Source: Glaciecola sp047250385 (GTDB lineage Bacteria > Pseudomonadota > Gammaproteobacteria > Enterobacterales > Alteromonadaceae). From it: a stretch of 64,000 nucleotides of DNA. This document shows, one piece after another, positions 9,416-18,228 of the stretch (its first letter is position 1; each line of letters begins with the position of its first letter). Position numbers and translations under genes: made by a program. Where the stretch lies: the NCBI RefSeq assembly GCF_047250385.1, contig NZ_JBLBVM010000045.1, positions 62,001-126,000 of the forward strand, given 5' to 3'. The notes beneath the pieces are model-generated. The model was not told where the DNA came from. It was given only the letters and a program-made list of their open reading frames with translations, and ran no database searches.

Positions 9416-10540
9416 TTAAGACGACAACTTCGACACAGCCTCTATTAAGTAATCTCGTGAACAACCAAAGTTAAGGCGGAAAAAATCCTTCTCTCCAAAG
9501 TCTCGACCTGGAGATGGGCCAATGCCTTTTTCTTCGCACCATTTCTGAGTATCACTTACACTAAGCCCACTAGCATCTACCCATAGCAGAAAGGTTGCTT
9601 CTGGAGAGATGGCTTTCAAGCCGGGTATTTTATTAATTTCTTTTACTAAGTAGTCGCGGTTTTCTTGCAAATACGCAAGTTCTGCTTGATGCCAATCATC
9701 GCAGTGTCTGAAGGCTGCGTTAGTCGCGGTTAAACCTGTAACCGTTACCCATGGCACAATTCCTCTTGCCGATTTGTTAAATGCAGCGCGTACTTTTGTG
9801 TTTGGTATGATGGCAAAAGATGTGCCTAAGCCTGCCACATTAAACGTTTTGCTTGCAGCCATAAGCGTTACCGAATGATCTGCTAATTCCTTGTGTGCGC
9901 TAGCGGGTAAATGCTGTAGTGCATCGAGTATTAGATCGCAGTGAATTTCATCCGAACACAGCATCACATTATGTTTTCTACAAATCTCGGCTACCTTGTC
10001 GAGCTCACTTTGCCTGAGTACTGAACCTACCGGATTCATTGGGTTACATAAGATAAACAAGGTCGCTTTTGGATCTGCTGCGGCTTTTTCCAATGCATCG
10101 AAATCGAGTGTCCATCGACCATCGACTTCAATGGTGGGCACACAGGCTCTGTCTAAGCCATTGATGCTAGGTGCTGCCAACAGTGGAGGGTAATTGGGAG
10201 ATTGCACGATAACAGTGTCACCCGCTTCGCAATAAGCTTGAATTGCCACATTGAAGGCGGGAACCACACCAGGCGTCCATACGATCCATTCGGGCTCAAT
10301 TTTCCACTTGTATTGTTTTTCACACCAAGCAACGACTGCTTCAATCGCGTCTTTATCATGTGAAGGAAGAGTGTAACCAAGTAAGCCATCGTCAATGCGT
10401 TTGTGTAAGGCTTCTAAAATCGGCTCGGCGCAACGAAACTCAGTATCAGCTATCCACATTGGTAAAATATCGGTGCCTTTGTATTTTTCCCACTTATAGG
10501 CTTTTGATGCTGTACGGTCTGGTTTATCACTGAAGCTCAT
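9416..10540 (-). CDS. MalY/PatB-type cystathionine beta-lyase / aminotransferase
   Basis: PLP-dependent fold-type I enzyme of 374 aa in the MalY/PatB group, which cleaves C-S bonds of cystathionine or cysteine to give pyruvate, ammonia and a thiol. It starts SFSDKPDRTASKAYKWEKYK, with MWIADTEFRCAEPI near residue 28 as in that group. The PLP lysine lies in AASKTFNVAGLGTSF, with the preceding cofactor-binding Asp in SDEIHCDL. The C-terminal Arg is in FFRLNFGCSRDYL. It stands alone: convergent with the LuxR-type gene, and separated from the next RND genes by 140 bases containing a long inverted repeat. Confidence 0.88.
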   Translation of the reverse strand: MSFSDKPDRTASKAYKWEKYKGTDILPMWIADTEFRCAEPILEALHKRIDDGLLGYTLPSHDKDAIEAVVAWCEKQYKWKIEPEWIVWTPGVVPAFNVAIQAYCEAGDTVIVQSPNYPPLLAAPSINGLDRACVPTIEVDGRWTLDFDALEKAAADPKATLFILCNPMNPVGSVLRQSELDKVAEICRKHNVMLCSDEIHCDLILDALQHLPASAHKELADHSVTLMAASKTFNVAGLGTSFAIIPNTKVRAAFNKSARGIVPWVTVTGLTATNAAFRHCDDWHQAELAYLQENRDYLVKEINKIPGLKAISPEATFLLWVDASGLSVSDTQKWCEEKGIGPSPGRDFGEKDFFRLNFGCSRDYLIEAVSKLSS

Positions 10541-10607
10541 TGCTGATCCTTTGGTTTTCGAATGCGTGGCCTAAGAGTCTAATTCACAAACAATGATAAC
10601 CAAAGAA

Positions 10608-10663
10608 CTAGTCGATATATTTCATAACCTTGAGCTTGGGGCACAACGTTTTATATCGACTAG
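10608..10663. repeat. 12-bp perfect inverted repeat upstream of malY-like gene
   Basis: CTAGTCGATATA at 10608-10619 is exactly complementary to TATATCGACTAG at 10652-10663, with a 32-base spacer. It lies between the RND permease stop and the malY-like start, both on the minus strand. It could form a hairpin at the end of the RND transcript or act as an operator for the malY-like gene. There is no T run after it. Confidence 0.55.
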
Positions 10664-10680
10664 CTTGCAAGTAAAGCGGC

Positions 10681-13600
10681 TTAAGACTCAGCCGCTTCAA
10701 GTTCAGATTCTAAGCGTTTACTTTCATCTGCTCTTGGTTTCGAGAACCTAGCGATTAATTTGTAAAGCACAGGTGTTAGGAACAGAGTGAAGACTACTGC
10801 GATACCTAAGCCTCCAAACACAACCCAACCGATTGAATTTCTTGATTCAGCGCCTGCGCCGGTGGAGAGGATGAGTGGTAGCCCGCCTAATATCGTCGAC
10901 ATTAGGGTCATCATTATTGGGCGAAGACGCACCGAAGCTGCCTCTACAATCGCGTCGTTTACAGCAAGTCCTTGGTCGCGTAATTGATCTGCAAACTCTA
11001 CGAGTAAGATAGAATTTTTTGCGATCAAGCCTATGAGCATCACCAAACCAATTTGTGAATATATGTTGATGGATGTTCCCGTGAGATAAAGTGCGTAAAT
11101 TGCCGCTGCAATACCAAATGGAACGGTCAGCATCACAATTATTGCGCTATTGATACTTTCGAATTGTGCTGCTAGTACTAACAGAACAATAATGAAGGCA
11201 AACAAATAGGTCATTGTGACTTGATTCGAAGTTTCTTCAAATGTGAGAGCTTCGCCTAAGAAGACAAGGCCAATACCACTCGGCAGGTTTTCATTGGCAA
11301 TTTCACGCAACTGGTTAACAGCATCGGCCATCGACATTGTTTCCGGAAGTTCAAGCTCAATCTCAATAGCTCTGCGCTGTGCATGACGTTCCAACTCAGC
11401 GGCAACACCTTCTTCGCTTATATATGCAAGGCTGGATAAGGGCACTAAATTACCGTTTCTGGATTTCACGTAAAGGTTCGTGAGATCAGATGGATTGGTA
11501 GATGCTCGGTTGCTCGACTGCAAAATTAGAGGAACAGCTTGGTCGCCAATATTCAAATCGGTGACATCATCGCCATTAATCGCAGCGCGCAAAGTCGTTG
11601 ATATATCAGTAAAGGGAACGCCTAACTCTTCAGCCCTGCGGCGATCGATGTTAACTCTTAACTGAGGTTGTGTTGGTTGATAACCAATATCAGGGCGGCC
11701 AAGTTCTGGCAGACGCTCTTCGATTAACTTACTAAACGCCACAGCAGACTCATAAATACGAGCATAAGTATCACCCGTTAAAGCAAACTCCAATCCGCCA
11801 CCTTGCCCACGCAAATTCAAACTATTGCTGCCGAATGCTCGAGCGGGAGCACCTGGAATGCCACTTAATTTGGGGCGCATTTCATCTATGATTTCTTGTT
11901 GAGATTTTACCCGTGTATCCCAGTGAGTGAGTGGCACAGTAATGAACAAGATATTTGGATCCCATCTTCCCACTACCGTGTAGATTGAATCGACATCGGC
12001 ATCCTCAACATAGGGGAGTAATAGCTCTTCAATCTTTTCAGCTTGTCTGTTCATATAGTTTAGTCCAACTCCATCCGGACCACGCGCGAAGACTCTTATT
12101 GTGCCTCTGTCTTCTGAAGGGAGAAGTTGATTTTCTATTTGCTCATATAACAGTGCTGCGCCACCTGCGGTGATAACGGACAACAAAACAGTTAACCATG
12201 ACAGCCTCAGTGCTTTGTGAAGAACAAACATATAAGCATTCAATATGCGAGTACCAAACGCTCCAAGCGTGCGTTCAAACAGCCCACTGCTTTTTGTTTT
12301 GATGGGTAGTTTAGCGGTTAGGGCTGGCACTAAGCTCAATGCAACGAAAGACGAAATAATAACAGAGCCTGCTAGCACGCCACCAAATTCTCTAAACAAC
12401 CTTCCGGCAGTAGAAGGCAAAAATGCAATTGGAATGAAAACAGCTGCAAGTACAGCCGTGGTCGCAACTACCGCAAAAAATACTTCTCTAGTTCCCAATA
12501 CCGCTGCAGCTCTTGAGCCCAAGCCTTGGGAACGACGCCTTTGAATGTTTTCTGAAACTACTATGGCATCGTCGACTATTAATCCTGTACCAAGTACCAA
12601 TGCAAGTAGTGTTAAAATATTTATTGAGAAGCCGAGAGCCCACATGATGACCAAAGCGCCGACAAGAGATACTGGAATTGAGAGTGCTGGAACGAGTGTT
12701 GCTCTGAAATTACCCAAGAATAGCCAGAGCGTTGCAATGACCAATAATATGGTGAGGAAAAGTGACACTATCACTTCGTCAACTGAGCTACGAATAAACT
12801 CAGCGTCATCTGAAGTGACAACAATATTTAGGTCGTCAAAGCGTTTGTCGAGGTTTTTCACCATCGCTAATACTTCATCAGATATTTCGATAGTGTTTGA
12901 ACGAGCTTGGCGAATAATACCCAAACCGACAACCGGCTTTCCATCCAACCTTACTAAGCTTCTGGCATCAGCGGGGCCAAAATACACGCTTGCAATATCA
13001 CCAATGCGAGTATCACCAGAAACAACAATCTGTTCGATATCTTGTGTGCTGATTGAGGTTGCATCCGCTCTTACTATTAGCTCTTGGTCTTCTGATTTTA
13101 CACTTCCCGCAGGTACATCAAATGGAGCTAATCTTAAAGCTGAAGATACGTCTGTCATAGACAAGTTAAAGCTGGTTAATCGAAGGGGGTCAACCGATAC
13201 TCGCATAACGCGTTGACGTTCACCATTCAAAGAAACATCGGCAACACCGGGAATACTTAAAAACAGGGGAGCTAAGTCAACTTCAACTCTCTCTGTTAAT
13301 GTTTCCATGTCGAGCGAATCACTGCTAATGGCCAAGCTAACAACTGCTTGAGCATCGTTGTCGGCTTTAATGATAGATAAGCTTTCAACTTCAGCAGGAA
13401 GACGACGTTGAACACGGCTGACAGATTCTCGCAGTTCGTTAGCAGCATCTTCTAAATTTGTACCAGGGCGAAACTCAACTCGAATGCGTGAGGAGCCCTC
13501 TTCACTTGAAGCTCTTATGGAGTCTACGCCACTGACCCTAGCCACAGCACCTTCTAAGCGACTGGTAACCTCGCTATCGACAGTTTCTGGTGAGCCGCCT

Positions 13601-13782
13601 GGATAGCTCGCAGACACCGTTACTATGGGGCGATCGACGTCAGGGAGCTCTCTGATTTCGAGATCGTTAACGGCTGCAAAGCCCGCCAAAATAATTAGCA
13701 AGTTAAGTACCATCACCAACACGGGACGGCGTATGGAAAGAGAGGGTAAGTCGTTTATTTGTGAAGCATTACCTTTACTCAT
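10681..13782 (-). CDS. RND efflux permease (MexF/AcrB-like)
   Basis: Inner membrane multidrug-type RND pump of 1033 aa, full length. The N-terminus (LPSLSIRRPVLVMVLNLLII) leads into helix 1. Helix 4 carries GTGLIVDDAIVVSENIQRR with the Asp-Asp proton relay pair of the HAE1 family. The C-terminal half has GLVMLIGLIAKNSILLVEFA and MTLMSTILGGLPLILSTGAG. It overlaps the adaptor gene upstream by 4 bases (ATGA), so the two are co-translated. No outer membrane gene follows; a shared TolC encoded elsewhere is likely. The substrate is unknown. Confidence 0.94.
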   Translation of the reverse strand: MSKGNASQINDLPSLSIRRPVLVMVLNLLIILAGFAAVNDLEIRELPDVDRPIVTVSASYPGGSPETVDSEVTSRLEGAVARVSGVDSIRASSEEGSSRIRVEFRPGTNLEDAANELRESVSRVQRRLPAEVESLSIIKADNDAQAVVSLAISSDSLDMETLTERVEVDLAPLFLSIPGVADVSLNGERQRVMRVSVDPLRLTSFNLSMTDVSSALRLAPFDVPAGSVKSEDQELIVRADATSISTQDIEQIVVSGDTRIGDIASVYFGPADARSLVRLDGKPVVGLGIIRQARSNTIEISDEVLAMVKNLDKRFDDLNIVVTSDDAEFIRSSVDEVIVSLFLTILLVIATLWLFLGNFRATLVPALSIPVSLVGALVIMWALGFSINILTLLALVLGTGLIVDDAIVVSENIQRRRSQGLGSRAAAVLGTREVFFAVVATTAVLAAVFIPIAFLPSTAGRLFREFGGVLAGSVIISSFVALSLVPALTAKLPIKTKSSGLFERTLGAFGTRILNAYMFVLHKALRLSWLTVLLSVITAGGAALLYEQIENQLLPSEDRGTIRVFARGPDGVGLNYMNRQAEKIEELLLPYVEDADVDSIYTVVGRWDPNILFITVPLTHWDTRVKSQQEIIDEMRPKLSGIPGAPARAFGSNSLNLRGQGGGLEFALTGDTYARIYESAVAFSKLIEERLPELGRPDIGYQPTQPQLRVNIDRRRAEELGVPFTDISTTLRAAINGDDVTDLNIGDQAVPLILQSSNRASTNPSDLTNLYVKSRNGNLVPLSSLAYISEEGVAAELERHAQRRAIEIELELPETMSMADAVNQLREIANENLPSGIGLVFLGEALTFEETSNQVTMTYLFAFIIVLLVLAAQFESINSAIIVMLTVPFGIAAAIYALYLTGTSINIYSQIGLVMLIGLIAKNSILLVEFADQLRDQGLAVNDAIVEAASVRLRPIMMTLMSTILGGLPLILSTGAGAESRNSIGWVVFGGLGIAVVFTLFLTPVLYKLIARFSKPRADESKRLESELEAAES

Positions 13783-14831
13783 GAGATTGACTCTTTTTGA
13801 TTAATGGCCTCAAGTGCTTGCCCTTGGCGCAAACTTTGAACCCCTTCGACCACAAGCATAGCGCTGCGGTTAAAGTCACCATTAACTAAAATTGTCCCAC
13901 GCAAACGTTGTTGAATTTGCACATCAACTCGATTTGCAGCGCCATCAACCATTTGCCATACATATGCACCTGTAGCTCCCCACAATAGTGCGGCTTCCGG
14001 AATAGCAACATATTCTTGGCCTTTCACCGTCAGCTTCACTCTGAAGCTCATTCCTGGGCGGTATTTGTCTTCAGAGTTGTTTAAAAGAGCTCTAACGCGT
14101 ATCGTTCTGTCCTGCTCATTAATTCGCGAATCGATTTGCGCGATACTGGCATCGATATTTATGTCGCGATTTTGCCATGGAGTAAGAGTCACTTCGGGAT
14201 CATTTCCGAGAACAGCGACTGCGACCTCAGGTGCTGAAAAGTTGATATAGAGTGAGTCCCTATCATCTATCGTTGTGATAATTGTTTGTTGGTTAATGCG
14301 ATCACCGACTTGTACGTCCGTAAAACCAACAATTCCACTGAAGGGAGCCTTTACTATTCTTTCATTTAACGCGACTTCAGCTTCTTTTACTGCAACCTCG
14401 GCTAACGCTAACTGTGTGCTTGCCGCATCAACCTGATTCTCTGCCGCGGCTCCTTTTTTTTGACTCTCCAATATGCGTTTATATTCTCGACTAGCGTCTT
14501 TCAATTGAATTTTGCTGCGCTCAAAAGCCACTAATTCCCGAGCGTTGTAAAGTGTAAGTAGTGCTTGGTCTTTCTCTACTTGCTGACCGGGCTTAAAATT
14601 AACCGCGGTGACACGCTCGCTGACTGCTGGGAAAATAATGACTGACTTCACTGCCTCAGCAGTACCGACTGCTTCTAAATTTATTTCTTGTGCTTGAAAG
14701 GCTAGGGGTTCGGCCAATACCTCTGTTTTTCGTTGACCTCGTTCACCACGTGATTGCCCATGCGCTGTGCTCGCAACCATAAAAAATAGTGCTAAAACGA
14801 AAATGGGAAGCAGGCGGCTAGAAGTCGGCAT
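13779..14831 (-). CDS. RND periplasmic adaptor (MexE-like)
   Basis: Membrane fusion protein of 350 aa, partner of the permease that overlaps its stop. The start is set at ATG 14831 (MPTSSRLLPIFVLALFFMVA), giving a signal peptide ending near STAHG; a TTG two codons earlier is the alternative. Lipoyl halves are visible (VTAVNFKPGQQVEKDQALL and VKAPFSGIVGFTDVQVGDRI) flanking a short hairpin, then beta-barrel segments ending PGMSFRVKLTV. There is no lipobox, so it is soluble and periplasmic or held by an uncleaved signal. Confidence 0.9.
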   Translation of the reverse strand: MPTSSRLLPIFVLALFFMVASTAHGQSRGERGQRKTEVLAEPLAFQAQEINLEAVGTAEAVKSVIIFPAVSERVTAVNFKPGQQVEKDQALLTLYNARELVAFERSKIQLKDASREYKRILESQKKGAAAENQVDAASTQLALAEVAVKEAEVALNERIVKAPFSGIVGFTDVQVGDRINQQTIITTIDDRDSLYINFSAPEVAVAVLGNDPEVTLTPWQNRDINIDASIAQIDSRINEQDRTIRVRALLNNSEDKYRPGMSFRVKLTVKGQEYVAIPEAALLWGATGAYVWQMVDGAANRVDVQIQQRLRGTILVNGDFNRSAMLVVEGVQSLRQGQALEAINQKESIS

Positions 14832-14957
14832 AAACAATTAATCTCTTTGAGTTATGTAAAGACAGTTTTACGCTTTCTGGCTAGCGAAAGATCATACTTT
14901 GAGTAAGCGAAAAAACTGAAGTTCTATGAATGGACTGCATTTTAGAGTACAAAAATG

Positions 14958-14982
14958 AAAAAACCCAGCGATTGCTGGGTTT
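14958..14982 (-). terminator. Rho-independent terminator of typA
   Basis: Read on the minus strand, AAACCCAGC (14982-14974) pairs with GCTGGGTTT (14969-14961) across a 4-base loop and ends in six T residues. It starts 27 bases after the typA stop. Confidence 0.85.
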
Positions 14983-15008
14983 CTTTATATAAAAATTACA
15001 ACTAAAGT

Positions 15009-16838
15009 CTAATCTTTCTTTGGACGACCAGCGCGCTTACGCTCGTTTTCAGTCAGTAGCTTTTTACGAATACGAATGCTAACTGGCGTTACTTCTACCA
15101 ATTCATCGTCATCAATAAATTCTAATGCTTGTTCAAGTGTGTAAACAATTGGTGGTACTAGCGTTTGTGCTTCATCAGTACCCGATGCGCGAACGTTAGT
15201 TAACTGCTTACCTTTAAGTGCGTTTACAGTTAGGTCGTTTTCACGGCTATGAATACCGATTACCATTCCTTCGTATACTTCCACACCATGACCAATGAAC
15301 ATGCGGCCACGTTCTTGAAGGTTAAATAATGCGTTAGTTAGTGCTTTACCTGTTGCGTTAGCAATCAAAACACCATTCTTACGTGAGCCGATATTACCGC
15401 CTTTGTGTGGACCGTAGTGATCGAATGTATGATAAATAAGACCAGAACCTGAAGTAAGCGTCATAAAGTCAGTCTGGAAACCAATCAAACCACGACTTGG
15501 AATAACGAAGTCGACACGAGTACGGCCTTTACCATCCGGGGTCATGTTAGTCATTTCTGCTTTACGCAAACCAAGTTGCTCAATCATCGAACCTTGATGT
15601 TGTTCTTCAACGTCAATGGTTAATGTTTCGAATGGTTCCATCAACTGACCGTTTTCTTCTCTCAAGATAACTTCAGGACGAGATACTGCTAATTCGTAAC
15701 CTTCACGACGCATGTTCTCAATTAGGATGCCCAAATGAAGTTCACCACGACCAGAAACGCGGAATTTGTCTGGGTCACTCATCTCTTCAACACGTAATGC
15801 TACGTTGTGAATTAATTCATTTTGTAAACGCTCAAGGATGTTACGTGAAGTTACGTATTTACCTTCTTTACCAGCAAATGGTGAGGTGTTTACTTGGAAA
15901 GTCATGGTTACTGTTGGTTCGTCAACAGAAAGCGGAGGAAGCGCTTCAACAGCCGTTACGTCACAAATAGTGTCTGAAATTTTCAGTTCACCAAGACCCG
16001 TTACAGCAATAATGTCACCAGCTTGTGCAGAATCGATGTCGTGACGATCTAGGCCTAAGTAACCTAATACTTTACCTACTTTGCCGTTACGCTTTTCACC
16101 AGCTGCATTAACGATAGTCACTTGTTGGTTCAATTTAACAGTACCGCGAGTGATTCGGCCAACACCGATTACACCTACATAAGAGTTGTAATCTAGTTGA
16201 GAAATTTGCATTTGCAATGGACCATCTGGATCTGCATCTGGCGCAGAAACTTGGTCAACGATAGTTTGGAATAATGGAGTCATGTCTTCGCTAGGAACGT
16301 CATAATCCATTGTTGCCCAGCCATTGATTGCTGAAGCATAAACGACTTGGAAATCTAGTTGATCATCAGAAGCACCTAAGTTATCAAACAAATCGAAAAC
16401 TTGATCAATAACCCAATCTGGACGAGCGCCTGGCTTATCGATTTTGTTAATAACAACAATTGGCTTTAAGCCTTGTGCGAATGCTTTTTGCGTAACGAAA
16501 CGCGTTTGTGGCATTGGGCCTTCTTGTGCATCAACTAATAGAAGTACAGAGTCAGCCATTGACATAACACGCTCTACTTCACCACCGAAATCGGCGTGTC
16601 CTGGAGTATCTACGATGTTGATGCGGTATTCATTCCAGTTAATTGCTGTGTTTTTAGCAAGGATAGTAATACCACGTTCTTTTTCAATGTCGTTTGAATC
16701 CATTACGCGCTCTTCAGCTGCGCCACGGCTCTCTAGAGTGCCGGATTGTTGAAGAAGTTTGTCAACTAGTGTTGTTTTACCGTGGTCGACGTGAGCGATA
16801 ATCGCGATATTGCGCAAATTTGCAATGGATGAAGGCAT
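15009..16838 (-). CDS. typA: Ribosome-associated GTPase BipA/TypA
   Basis: Translational GTPase of the EF-G family, 609 aa, which binds the ribosome and helps 50S assembly and adaptation to cold and stress. G1 is AHVDHGKTTL (about residues 15-24), G3 is DTPGHADFGGEVER and G4 is NKIDKPGARPDWV. Domains II, III and V follow, and the C-terminal BipA domain contains GLIGFQTDFMTLTSGSGL. It ends in a basic tail (RKRAGRPKKD here KRAGRPKKD). Transcribed alone, divergent from glnA with a YceI gene between them; typA near glnA-ntrBC is a classic gammaproteobacterial arrangement. Confidence 0.98.
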   Translation of the reverse strand: MPSSIANLRNIAIIAHVDHGKTTLVDKLLQQSGTLESRGAAEERVMDSNDIEKERGITILAKNTAINWNEYRINIVDTPGHADFGGEVERVMSMADSVLLLVDAQEGPMPQTRFVTQKAFAQGLKPIVVINKIDKPGARPDWVIDQVFDLFDNLGASDDQLDFQVVYASAINGWATMDYDVPSEDMTPLFQTIVDQVSAPDADPDGPLQMQISQLDYNSYVGVIGVGRITRGTVKLNQQVTIVNAAGEKRNGKVGKVLGYLGLDRHDIDSAQAGDIIAVTGLGELKISDTICDVTAVEALPPLSVDEPTVTMTFQVNTSPFAGKEGKYVTSRNILERLQNELIHNVALRVEEMSDPDKFRVSGRGELHLGILIENMRREGYELAVSRPEVILREENGQLMEPFETLTIDVEEQHQGSMIEQLGLRKAEMTNMTPDGKGRTRVDFVIPSRGLIGFQTDFMTLTSGSGLIYHTFDHYGPHKGGNIGSRKNGVLIANATGKALTNALFNLQERGRMFIGHGVEVYEGMVIGIHSRENDLTVNALKGKQLTNVRASGTDEAQTLVPPIVYTLEQALEFIDDDELVEVTPVSIRIRKKLLTENERKRAGRPKKD

Positions 16839-17101
16839 GTTTTACTCTCAAAAATGTATACGAAGGGAAAAAGCCCCTAGGATTGTTGGGCGCGGATTGT
16901 ACAGATTTATTCTACAATTAGCGACAAACTTCTACATTTTGCGCCCAAAAATAATCAAAACCTTAATAAACTCTTGATTATTGGTCAATGATTTTACAAA
17001 AATGCTGTAAATGTTGCGGTTCCAAGTCGACTTCTTAGTATCCATATCATTCTTACAGGCTGACTTACCCATTCCATGAGGCGTCGGAGTCCAAAGAAAT
17101 G

Positions 17102-17734
17102 CTACTCATCGGTTTTTGTAAACTCACCTTCAATCATCACAGAGACTTCATCACCGATATTGGGTGCGTAAATCGTCATTCCCCAGTCGGTTCGTTTAAT
17201 AATAGTCGTGGCAGAAAAGCCCAAAGTGGCCTTTCCGGTTAAAGGCTGTCGTTGCATTGCGCCATTAAATTTGACGTCCAGAGTGACGGGTTTTGTTACT
17301 CCCAGAAATGTTAGGTTTCCGAGCATTTTCGCAGTTGTGTCACCTGTCATTTCTACCGATGTTGATACAAAGTTGATACTGGCAAACTGCTTCGCATTGA
17401 ACCAGCTCTCGCTAGTGGCGAGCGTGTTATCAAAATCTTCTTTTTCTGGATTTGGGTAAGCGGTCTGAATCGACATCGGGTTGATGCTTGCACTGATTTT
17501 GCTTTTTGAAATATCAGAAGGAGAATAATCAATTGTAGCCTCAAAGTCGGTAAAGCGGCCGACATAGTTTGAAAGGCCAAAGTGGGACACCCTCCAGACC
17601 ACAGAAGCGTGACTCAAATCTAAAGTATAATTTCCTTCAGGCATATCGCTAAAAGGGCTTTTAGCAAATACCCAAGAAATACAACCGGCGACGCTTAAAG
17701 CAAAAGTGAAGAGAGCAATTTTCAGGTAATTCAT
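17102..17734 (-). CDS. YceI family periplasmic protein
   Basis: Secreted lipocalin-like protein of 210 aa. The start at ATG 17734 (MNYLKIALFTFALSVAGCIS) is preceded by AAGGAA with good spacing; the longer form from 17767 would put 11 polar residues before the signal. The YceI fold is marked by GNYTLDLSHASVVWRVSHFG near the N-terminus, FDNTLATSESWFNAKQF in the middle and the C-terminal GDEVSVMIEGEF. YceI proteins bind polyisoprenoid-like lipids in the periplasm. The signal region contains a Cys (AGCIS), so a lipoprotein form is possible but the lipobox is poor. It stands as a single gene. Confidence 0.88.
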   Translation of the reverse strand: MNYLKIALFTFALSVAGCISWVFAKSPFSDMPEGNYTLDLSHASVVWRVSHFGLSNYVGRFTDFEATIDYSPSDISKSKISASINPMSIQTAYPNPEKEDFDNTLATSESWFNAKQFASINFVSTSVEMTGDTTAKMLGNLTFLGVTKPVTLDVKFNGAMQRQPLTGKATLGFSATTIIKRTDWGMTIYAPNIGDEVSVMIEGEFTKTDE

Positions 17735-17992
17735 TATGTCGTTCCTTAATGTGTGTTCATGAGTCAAGCTTAGCGCTTTTTAAAGCTTAGTTAGTCATTT
17801 GTTTTGTTTCTTATTGTTCTTACTGCACTAAAAGCTAAAAATAGCTAAATTAATTAGAAAATTTATATATAACTTGAACGCGAAGCTCACCGCTTAGTTG
17901 ACCCAGAATCGCATAACTTACTTCACGGACTACATATCGAAAACCACGTTGCACAGAAAAAAACAATTGGATTATTTAATAGACTAGAGTTT

Positions 17993-18030
17993 TGCACTAT
18001 TTTGGTGCGCAATGGGATCTTGTTGGTGCA
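17993..18030 (+). promoter_or_regulatory. NtrC binding sites upstream of glnA
   Basis: The 17-base site TGCACTATTTTGGTGCG (17993-18009) matches the NtrC consensus (TGCAC, N5-6, GGTGCA) with one end mismatch. A second, weaker site ends in TTGGTGCA at 18030, 21 bases (two helical turns) downstream. Both lie 100-140 bases before the sigma-54 start point, the usual enhancer position. A further half-site TGCACA is at 17950-17955. Confidence 0.85.
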
Positions 18031-18113
18031 GAAATAAGCGGGGAGTTGAGGCGTACTTTAAGTCAGGGCCGCGCTACGCCAGTATTTTCAAGTATATTTA
18101 TTTCATTGCTATC

Positions 18114-18130
18114 TGGCACGAATATCGCTT
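18114..18130 (+). promoter_or_regulatory. Sigma-54 promoter of glnA
   Basis: TGGCACGAATATCGCT has -24 GG at 18115-18116 and -12 GC at 18127-18128 with exact N10 spacing; the only departure from the core is TCGC for TTGC. It lies about 100 bases before the glnA start, downstream of the NtrC sites. Confidence 0.85.
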
Positions 18131-18228
18131 ATAGTTTTCCATAGCTATTTTCAAATGCTTAATAAAGCACTTTTTAGTATTTGTATGGACCAAAACCTGT
18201 ACAAGGACACTTTCAATCGGAGGACAGT

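Noticed and set aside
12545..13216. 223-codon open frame opposite the second RND permease
   Set aside because: Antisense shadow with no ribosome site or domain; the permease on the other strand explains the open frame.
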